In this document: positions 57,601 to 64,000 of the stretch, piece after piece | Numbering within the stretch: the first letter of the stretch is position 1 | Layout: each line of letters opens with the position of its first letter | From: Protula sp. h YS-2021 | Taxonomy: Eukaryota; Annelida; Polychaeta; Sabellida; Serpulidae | Direction of reading: 5' to 3' | DNA: 64,000 nucleotides | Assembly (NCBI GenBank): GCA_949752745.1 | Contig: OX457031.1 | Location: 3,060,614-3,124,613 of the forward strand | The notes under the pieces: model-generated | What the model was told of the DNA's origin: nothing | What the model saw: only the letters and a program-made list of their open reading frames with translations | Databases searched by the model: none | Position numbers and translations under genes: made by a program

Positions 57601-60600
57601 GGGACAATAGCAGGTGCGTGCTGTTCTCCTCCTGTCCCCCTCCTACCCTAGTAGATGCGTACTGTCCCGACCCTGTCCCCTCCCCCAGCAGGTGCGTTCT
57701 ATCCCCATCCTGTCCCCCCACCCCAGCAGGTGCGTACTATCCCCATCCTGTCCCCCTCCTGCCCCCCCTCCCACCCCAGCAGGTGCGTACTGTTCTCCTC
57801 CTGTCCCCCTCCTACCCTAGCAGATGCGTACTGTCCCGACCCTGTCCCCTCACCCAGCAGGTGCGTACTATCCCCATCCTGTCCCCCTCCTGCCCCCCCT
57901 CCCACCCCAGCAGGTGCGTACTGTTCTCCTCCTGTCCCCCTCCTACCCCAGCAGGTGCGTGCTGTCCTCCTCCTGTCCCCCCTATCCCAGCAGGTGCGTA
58001 CTGTCCTCCTCCTGTCCCCCCCCCCACCCCAGCAGGTGCGTACTGTTCTCCTCCTGTCCCCCCCCCACCCCAGCAGGTGCGTACTGTTCTCCTCCTGTCC
58101 CCCTCCTACCCTAGCAGATGCGTACTGTCCCGACCCTGTCCCCTCCCCCAGCAGGTGCGTTCTATCCCCATCCTGTCCCCCCACCCCAGCAGGTGCGTGC
58201 TGTCCTCCTCCTGTCCCCCCTATCCCAGCAGGTGCGTGCTGTCCTCCTCCTGTCCCCCCTATCCCAGCAGGTGCGTACTGTCCTCCTCCTGTCCCCCTGC
58301 CACCCAGCAGGTGCGTTCTGTCCCCATCCTGTCCCCCCACCCAAGCAGGTGCGTGCTGTCCTCCTCCTGTCCCCCTCCTACCCTAGCAGATGCGTACTGT
58401 CCCGACCCTGTCCCCTCCCCCAGCAGGTGCGTTCTATCCCCATCCTGTCCCCCCACCCCAGCAGGTGCGTGCTGTCCTCCTCCTGTCCCCCCTATCCCAG
58501 CAGGTGCGTGCTGTCCTCCTCCTGTCCCCCCACCCCAGCAGGTGCGTTCTGTCCTCCTCCTGTCCCCCTGCCACCCAGCAGGTGCGTTCTGTCCCCATCC
58601 TGTCCCCCCACCCAAGCAGGTGCGTGCTGTCCTCCTCCTGTCCCCCTCCTACCCTAGCAGATGCGTACTGTCCCGACCCTGTCCCCTCCCCCAGCAGGTG
58701 CGTTCTATCCCCATCCTGTCCCCCCACCCCAGCAGGTGCGTACTGTCCCCATCCTGTCCCCCTCCTACCCCAGCAGGTGCGTGCTGTCCTCCTCCTGTCC
58801 CCTTCTACCCCAGCAGGTGCGTACTGTCCCCCATCCTGTCCCCCCACCCCCAGCAGGTGCGTACTGTCCCCATCCTGTCCCCCCACCCCAGCAGGTGCGT
58901 ACTGTCCTCCTCCTGTCCCCCCTACCCCAGCAGGTGCGTGCTGTCCTCCACCTGTCCCCCTCCTACCCCAGCAGGTGCGTACTATCCCCATCCTGTCCCC
59001 CTGCCACCCCAGCAGGTGCGTACTGTCCCCATCCTGTCCCCCTACCCCAGCAGGTGCGTACTGTTCTCCTCCTGTCCCCCTCCCACCCCAGCAGATGCGT
59101 ACTGTCCCGACCCTGTCCCCCCTACCCCAGCAGGTGCGTGCTGTCCTCCTCCTGTCCCCCCTACCCCAGCAGGTGCGTGCTGTCCTCCTCCTGTCCCCCC
59201 TACCCCAGCAGGTGCGTGCTGTCCTCCTCCTGTCCCCCCTACCCCAGCAGGTGCGTGCTGTCCTCCTCCTGCCCCCCTCCTACCCCAGCAGGTGCGTGCT
59301 GTCCTCCTCCTGTCCCCCCTACCCCAGCAGGTGCGTGCTGTCCTCCTCCTGCCCCCCTCCCACCCCAGCAGGTGCGTGCTGTCCTCCTCCTGTCCCCCCT
59401 ACCCCAGCAGGTGCGTGCTGTCCTCCTCCTGTCCCCCCTACCCCAGCAGGTGCGTGCTGTCCTCCTCCTGTCCCCCCTACCCCAGCAGGTGCGTGCTGTC
59501 CTCCTCCTGCCCCCCTCCTACCCCAGCAGGTGCGTGCTGTCCTCCTCCTGCCCCCCTCCTACCCCAGCAGGTGCGTGCTGTCCTCCTCCTGTCCCCCCTA
59601 CCCCAGCAGGTGCGTGCTGTCCTCCTCCTGCCCCCCTCCCACCCCAGCAGGTGCGTGCTGTCCTCCTCCTGTCCCCCCTACCCCAGCAGGTGCGTGCTGT
59701 CCTCCTCCTGTCCCCCCCTACCCCAGCAGGTGCGTGCTGTCCTCCTCCTGTCCCCCCTACCCCAGCAGGTGCGTGCTGTCCTCCTCCTGTCCCCCCTACC
59801 CCAGCAGGTGCGTGCTGTCCTCCTCCTGTCCCCCCTACCCCAGCAGGTGCGTGCTGTCCTCCTCCTGTCCCCCCTACCCCAGCAGGTGCGTGCTGTCCTC
59901 CTCCTGTCCCCCCTACCCCAGCAGGTGCGTGCTGTCCTCCTCCTGTCCCCCCTACCCCAGCAGGTGCGTGCTGTCCTCCTCCTGTCCCCCCTACCCCAGC
60001 AGGTGCGTGCTGTCCTCCTCCTGTCCCCCCTACCCCAGCAGGTGCGTACTGTCCTCCTCCTGTCCCCCTCCTACCCCAGCAGGTGCGTACTGTCCTCCTC
60101 CTGTCCCCCCACCCCAGCAGGTGCGTACTGCCCCCTCCTGTCCTCCCCGCTCACCCAAGCTGGTGCGTACTGCCCGCACGAAGGTGCGTGTCAAGAACCT
60201 CTCCCCCCCCCCCCCCAGCAGGGCATATCACCCCCTCCCCGCCAAAAGAAGACTCGTGTCACCCTCTCCTCCCCCACCACATCCCAGAAGGTGCGTGTGA
60301 CGCCTCCCCCTACCCCAGCAGCGGAGTGTGACACTCCCGCACTCCCTCGCCCAACCCCCCCCCCCCACTTCCCTGACACAAGAACTTCCCCCACCCCTTT
60401 CCCCCCTCCCCCGCCTTCCCTCCAAAAGAAGGTGACTGTTACTCCCCTAACCCCCACTTCCCCTACCCCTACCCGCAATTGGAAAACTGGGGAAAAAGCT
60501 CAAGCAAAGTCTTGTAACTGTCAAAGTATTTTAACTGTCAAAGTATTTTAACTGTCAAAGCATTTTAACTGTCAGAAAGTTTAACTGTCTTCTGATATGG

Positions 60601-62470
60601 CACCTGAGTTCCTCCGTGTGTACAAAGTGAATGTTTCACAAAAATACTATCGCAATTATATACTATTGATCCTGAAACAGGAAAAATCAATAAAGGTTTC
60701 TTCATATTCTTTTCTGTAATTTGGATTAACTGGGTTTTTTTCTATTATTCTGTTTATTTTTTTTAATTTATTATTTTATTATTATTTTTTTGTTTGTAGG
60801 TTATGTGCTAGCAAAACTTATCAACAACTTGCCATTAGAGAAGGTCACGTGCCCTGCTTACGTCACCATAGCGTTGGCACTGCTCTTATCTGGGCCTGGC
60901 GTTTATTGGACAATTGAAACCATGGGATACGATCCTGATTGGTCCGTCAATTTGGCGCGAAAATGGTGCGCGAGGCGCGAGTGGGTTTATTTGGACACGA
61001 CGTTATTTTTCGCCATCATTCGAGATTCTGCATCGCTTTTTGGTGAGCGATTTAAATCCCAAAACTAGAGCAGTGTGCATTGCCCACATATTCCCCACAG
61101 GCCCTCCATCAGTTAAACACAGCCATCAATAGTCAAGTGCTGAAATTTTCCAAGTCCAGCTGGTCCATTTTCCTTGGACGAATCTGGTCCATTTACAATA
61201 CCGATCTGTGTTTGCTCCCATAGAAGCTATAGGCCTACACAAAGTTTCATTAAAATCCCTGCAGTTGCTCTTGAGATATCGTGTTAACAAACTCATTCCG
61301 ATGCTGAATAATTTCCAGGATTTGGTAAATTTCAAAATCCATTTGGTTCATTATCCTTGGGCCAACGCAACCCATTTATAATACCGATCCTTGTAAGTGC
61401 CCGCAGAAGCTACACACCAAGTTTCATTAAAATCCTTGCAATTTTTCTAGAGATATTGTGTTAACAAAGGCTGAAATTCTCTCAGTCTAGCTGGTCCATT
61501 TTCCTTGGACGAACCTGGCCCATTTACCATACCGATCTGTGTTTGTTCCCATGAAAGGTACATACCAAGTTTCATTAAAATCCTCGCAGCAGTTGTTAAG
61601 TTATCGTGTTAACAAGCTCTTGATGACAGACCGACCGACCGACAGGCGGTCGATCGCATATTTTCCCCCTGTGGGGAATAAATAACCCGCCATGACGTCA
61701 TCCGGCCATTCCCTTTGTCAAAAAAAAAAATAAAAATAATAAAAATAAAAAATAATAAAAATAAATAATAATAATAAATAAATAAATAAAAACCTGATTC
61801 TTTTAAATTTCCATATCTTGTAGAAATATGCTTCGTTTTATTCCACTATGTAAATTTTTAAATTTTTATAAATATGATCTCCTTTATTTTAATTATTTTT
61901 ATTTTTTCGGGGATGTTTTTATTCTAAATACAGTGTTGCCACACTATACTTTTTTTAAAAGTATATACTTTTTTTTTAAAAATGGCCTTAAATACTTTTT
62001 TTTATACTTTTATACTTTTTTTTATACTTTTTTTTTGAAATACTTTTAAAAATACTTTTTTTTATACTTTTTTTCATGGCAAAGTGAGTGGCAACACTGT
62101 AAATAATAAGACTATGATATTCAGTCTGGAGAAAAACTTGTATTATGTCGTCATATTGTCGTCATATTGTCGTTATATCGTGTCTCCATATTGTGACTTG
62201 ATATTTCGTACAGGTTTAGGACTAGCATTGCAGCTGTGTGACGTCACAGAGTGGCGGGAAAGTGACAGCGGCGCGTGGAGATTGCTCTGTGCAATCGTGT
62301 CACTTCTACTCACCAGGGGGCAGGAGTACATTCACATTCCGAAACAAACACATCAATTTTATTCACTTGCATTTATCAAATACGCATTGCTACCGATCCT
62401 AGTCATGGTTTGCCTTCCCGCTCTTGTGAACAGATTTAAAAGGACAAAAAAAATAGAGAAAAATTCTTGA
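54589..62470 (+). CDS. Glucose-6-phosphatase catalytic subunit (G6PC-like), complete 7-exon gene
   Basis: Exons: 54589-54648, 55216-55373, 56237-56343, 56645-56753, 57495-57613, 60800-61042, 62214-62470. They total 1053 bp, 350 residues, close to vertebrate G6PC length; all phases agree. The enzyme hydrolyses glucose-6-phosphate to glucose and phosphate in the ER lumen, the last step of gluconeogenesis and glycogenolysis. The phosphatase signature is complete: K72-x6-R79-P80 (KWVLHGERP), PSGH (H114), and R167-x5-H173 (CRCFISTHFPHQ, where vertebrates have SR). Many hydrophobic segments fit a nine-helix membrane protein. The C-terminus (KKIEKNS) lacks a standard KKxx retrieval signal. Four introns contain tandem copies of the adjacent splice site. 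Which G6PC paralogue it represents is not decided here. Confidence 0.94.
55015..55215 (+). repeat. Duplicated exon 2 acceptor (about 130-bp unit)
   Basis: The first copy, with TTCACCAG/GGCTATGACGAGTGG at about 55085, and the functional copy, TTCACTAG at 55208-55215, share upstream CACCTTGCAAACCCCACC and a CACA-TACTGGAGC block. In the first copy the exon stops after 22 bases in a C-run. Confidence 0.9.
55216..55373 (+). CDS. G6PC exon 2
   Basis: 158 bp: GYDEWMLLVSHLADPRNAF, FFPIAFFCHKRLGV, and LAEWLNALLK. Ends phase 2 at AAGTG/GTAAGC. Confidence 0.93.
55330..55640 (+). repeat. Three tandem copies of the exon 2 donor
   Basis: Donor junction CAAGTG/GTAAGC at 55374, 55489 and 55633. Each is preceded by a copy of the last 40-50 exon bases (GTGCTGTGGGG, GGCTCA-TGATCTA/TGCTCTACTC) and followed by a GGTGGGGGTGGATTTT stretch. 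The functional junction is the first. Confidence 0.92.
55825..56236 (+). repeat. Array of exon 3 acceptors (31-33 bp, 13 copies plus the functional one)
   Basis: Unit: GCTACAGGGTGTTACAAAAT plus GGCGTTTATGT. Each contains CTACAG/GGTGTT, identical to the exon 3 acceptor and its first six bases. The last unit at 56231-56236 continues into the true exon. Distal (5') copies are more diverged. Confidence 0.95.
56237..56343 (+). CDS. G6PC exon 3
   Basis: 107 bp: VLHGERPYWWVHETHLYGG through LTCETGP. Carries the first catalytic motif (RP). Donor GTGATG, phase 1. Confidence 0.93.
56645..56753 (+). CDS. G6PC exon 4
   Basis: 109 bp: GSPSGHAMVTSCSLFLMLLS, the PSGH catalytic motif, then a hydrophilic SQANSRH segment. 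Acceptor GTTACAG, donor GTATGA. Confidence 0.93.
57330..57494 (+). repeat. Array of exon 5 acceptor copies
   Basis: Sites resembling the true TTCTAG/GTCTGTTGCGCG recur as TTTAG/GTCAGTTTTGC, GCAG/GTCAGTAGTTTTGCGC, TCTAG/GTCAGTTTTGCGC and GCAG/GTCAGTCGTTTTGCGC, about 30 bp apart, each with a CACGTG nearby. Confidence 0.85.
57495..57613 (+). CDS. G6PC exon 5
   Basis: 119 bp: SVARWVSYAAVLLFLAAAA, then CRCFISTHFPHQVVAGTIA. Holds the catalytic R and H. Donor GCAG/GTGCGT is the founder of the large downstream array. Confidence 0.92.
57605..60190 (+). repeat. 2.6-kb minisatellite of exon 5 donor copies (about 65 units)
   Basis: Unit about 36-45 bp: CAGCAGGTGCGTGCTGTCC, then TCCTCCTGTCCCCCCTACCC. 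Each unit contains the GCAG/GTGCGT junction of exon 5 (ATAGCAG/GTGCGT). I count about 65 by eye. Units from 59100 to 60050 are nearly identical; those at both ends vary (CATCC, CGACCC, GATGCGT). A higher-order pattern of about 270-300 bp, with the GCAGATGCGTACTGTCCCGAC variant, repeats in the first 1.1 kb. Confidence 0.97.
60515..60585 (+). repeat. 18-bp repeat TTTAACTGTCAAAGTA
   Basis: Four units in G6PC intron 5. Confidence 0.93.
60800..61042 (+). CDS. G6PC exon 6
   Basis: 243 bp: YVLAKLINNLPLEKVTCP, LALLLSGPGVYWTIETMG, and WCARREWVYLDTTLFFAII. Matches the WCE-PEWVHIDTTPFA region of vertebrate G6PC. Acceptor GTTTGTAG, donor GTGAGC. Confidence 0.92.
61110..61640 (+). repeat. Tandem repeat of 150-180 bp, three units, in intron 6
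   Basis: Units begin near 61159, 61341 and 61491 with CTGGTCCATTTTCCTTGGAC, and share CCATTTA-AATACCGATC, AAGTTTCATTAAAATCC and GATAT/TATCGTGTTAACAA. It ends in GACCGACCGACCGACAGG. This looks like a dispersed genomic element. Confidence 0.82.
61720..61792. repeat. A-rich AAAAATAATA simple repeat
   Basis: About 70 bp of A-rich degenerate simple repeat directly after the 150-180 bp tandem element, resembling a retroposon tail. Confidence 0.8.
61945..62078. repeat. TATACTTTTTTT repeat
   Basis: About ten short units of (T)ATACTTTTTTT in G6PC intron 6. Confidence 0.88.
62214..62470 (+). CDS. G6PC exon 7, terminal
   Basis: 257 bp including TGA. GLGLALQLCDVTEWRE matches LFGLGLALNS of vertebrates, followed by hydrophobic segments and a Lys-rich tail. 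Acceptor CGTACAG. Confidence 0.92.
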
Positions 62471-62542
62471 TGTTAAAAATGAAACTTATAAGAGTGCACT
62501 GTACATTTATTTATTTGTTTATTGTTCATTCGCGTCGGCCAG

Positions 62543-62548
62543 AATAAA
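62543..62548 (+). terminator. Candidate polyadenylation signal of G6PC
   Basis: AATAAA about 75 bp after the stop codon. Confidence 0.5.
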
Positions 62549-63600
62549 AAATAATTAACCTTGCTTTTCATCCCCAAGCCGGGTCACTAAAATCACCAAT
62601 AAAATGTGAGCGATCAGGATTGGGGGGTGGGGGAGGAGGGGAGGGTGGAGGGAGGGAGTCGAAAACATTTTTAGCAAAATCAGATGGACCGACCACCCAG
62701 CCAAGTGTGCACTCTTTAATGGTTTTGTAAAATGTTTTAGCCTAAAGGCAGTAATAGCACTGAAAATGGCCTATCAGAGGCGAAATTTATCCTTCGGCCA
62801 TCGCATTATCATACATATCTTCAACATAGCAACTTGTAAATTGATATTTTAAATTTTATGGTAAATAAACTATACAAATGTGCTATAAAATTATTAAACA
62901 ACATTTTATGAGGAAAAATAATAACGAAACCACAATTTGGGCTCAATTTTGCTCATTAAAATTTTCAGGAAAAAAATGGGAAATATATATGGGCCCGGGA
63001 CTATTTTTTCCGAAATGTTAAATAAACAACAACGACAAAAAAAAAAAAAAACGCCGAAAAAAATGGGTTTCTGGTTTCATTATTTTCTTCAGCAAAGGCT
63101 CATGAAGTCTACAGCAAGGGGACTTTGATTTTTTTTTTCATTATTTTCAAACCATGTTAACTTTCGTGAATTATTTCGTGTTCATCTTTTTCTGATTGAA
63201 ATTTCATTTAACTTAGAATAAATCTTCACTAATTTAAAATTAATTAAAAAAATGGCTACTGGGTATCAAATCACCGCCTCCCCCCCCCCCCAACCCTGGC
63301 GAAAAAAAAGCTTCGCGTGGATGCACTAATCCCACACAAAAATGTAAGCGTTTCTAATGCAACGGACCTTGGCACGGTGTTAGTTCACACATCAACCCTT
63401 TGTTATTTATTTATTTTTTTTTATTGTTTTTTTTTTTTAAAGAAATTTTTTTTATCTTTGTGATCATATACACTTATACATTTAATGTAATCACAGCTTT
63501 GTTTAAAGTTTAATTTTATTTCATTAAGTGTAATGTCGTTAAGTTTTGTTTGCAAATTTAAAAAGTTTTTTTTTATAACGTTTCAAACCAGTTTCCCTCT
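62549..63600. other. Intergenic, no gene recognised
   Basis: Includes a G-rich stretch (62620-62662) and homopolymer runs. No exon seen. Confidence 0.5.
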
Positions 63601-63601
63601 C

Positions 63602-64000
63602 TCACACGCCGCTTTGTATAAGGGACCGTATAGTGTCAATTAAGGGGTCGTATCGTTTGGCATTGCCTGCGGACAGTTTCCCGGAGTTGTAGATTTGCCA
63701 CTGATTACCGTGACGTGACACGGAGCACATGATGACCGCCTGCGAGTGCCTAGCATGGCTGAAGGTCGTGGTACAGAGGTCATTCTGCGGCCTTGACGTC
63801 TCGTAGAATCTTAGCGATGGGTTGGGGAAGTAGGAAATATTCGGGCTGTTCCATGCACTGAGGGTAAAGAAAAGATGCGTAACATTTGAGGGTATTTGTT
63901 GTAAATACACTTCCATTGTATGGTGTCCTTTGCGATTTGAGTGATCCATGACGTCACCAGAATGGCGAATCGCACCAACGTAGTGCTGATGGTTATAATC
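63602..64000 (-). CDS. TerD exon of a third RING/Ub/TerD gene (partial, off the right edge)
   Basis: From TCA-complement stop at 63602 the frame runs open to the window end: HSGDVMDHSNRKGHHTMEVY, THLFFTLSAWNSP, NPSLRFYETS, CSVSRHGNQWQIYNSG, and ends SLIQSGV. It matches the 34608 TerD exon throughout without frame breaks but with many substitutions, so it is an older, apparently functional paralogue. Upstream exons are outside the window. Confidence 0.82.
   Translation of the reverse strand, partial: DYNHQHYVGAIRHSGDVMDHSNRKGHHTMEVYLQQIPSNVTHLFFTLSAWNSPNISYFPNPSLRFYETSRPQNDLCTTTFSHARHSQAVIMCSVSRHGNQWQIYNSGKLSAGNAKRYDPLIDTIRSLIQSGV

Noticed and set aside
57507..60551. Very long Pro/Ser/Cys-rich ORF (1014 codons) and overlapping 636-, 556- and 213-codon ORFs
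   Set aside because: They are read-through of the donor minisatellite, which lacks stop codons in several frames on both strands. The real coding here is only the 119-bp G6PC exon 5.

Overview
This is a eukaryotic (metazoan) window: genes are split into short exons with GT-AG introns, intergenic DNA is AT-rich, and it carries (TA)n microsatellites, minisatellites, an LTR retrotransposon and DNA-transposon remnants. There are no prokaryotic operons, rRNA genes or CRISPR arrays, and I identified no tRNA gene. Gene content (flavin-containing monooxygenase, glucose-6-phosphatase, RING/ubiquitin-like/TerD proteins, an EGF module exon) fits an invertebrate. I favour an amphioxus-like cephalochordate because tandem arrays built from splice junctions recall the 'mirage' minisatellites I remember being reported at amphioxus Adh. 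That is a recollection to be checked, not a proof.

Layout. 1-3125 and about 7066-14945 are two diverged copies of one segmental duplication; each carries a flavin-containing monooxygenase (FMO) first exon (2384-2516 and 14064-14196). Between them lie a LINE 3' remnant (4866-5150) and a lone EGF-like exon on the minus strand (5629-5742). A complete 11-exon FMO gene runs 14064-25356 (+), 544 codons, with all reading phases consistent. 27070-31010 (-) is a decayed copy, and 34608-37543 (-) an apparently intact but N-terminally incomplete copy, of a gene with RING-like, ubiquitin-like and TerD domains; a third copy enters at the right edge (63602-64000, -). 39351-41076 holds a 160-bp tandem repeat and an ORF for an acidic C2HC-finger protein flanked by inverted minisatellite arrays. 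41838-50179 is a full-length but decayed Ty3/gypsy element with an extra C2H2 zinc-finger reading frame between pol and the 3' LTR. 54589-62470 (+) is a complete 7-exon glucose-6-phosphatase gene, 350 codons.

The most striking structure is not a gene. In three unrelated genes, introns begin or end with tandem arrays whose unit is a copy of the neighbouring exon-intron junction. Examples are about 65 copies of the donor after G6PC exon 5 (2.6 kb), 13 extra acceptors before G6PC exon 3, three donors after G6PC exon 2, about eight donor-derived units after FMO exon 7, an in-frame 42-bp donor array after FMO exon 9, repeated acceptors before FMO exon 2, and three 65-bp donor repeats in the RING/Ub/TerD gene. 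In every case the functional site appears to be the one attached to the full exon. The remaining DNA is mostly simple repeat, degenerate tandem repeat or sequence in which I see nothing.
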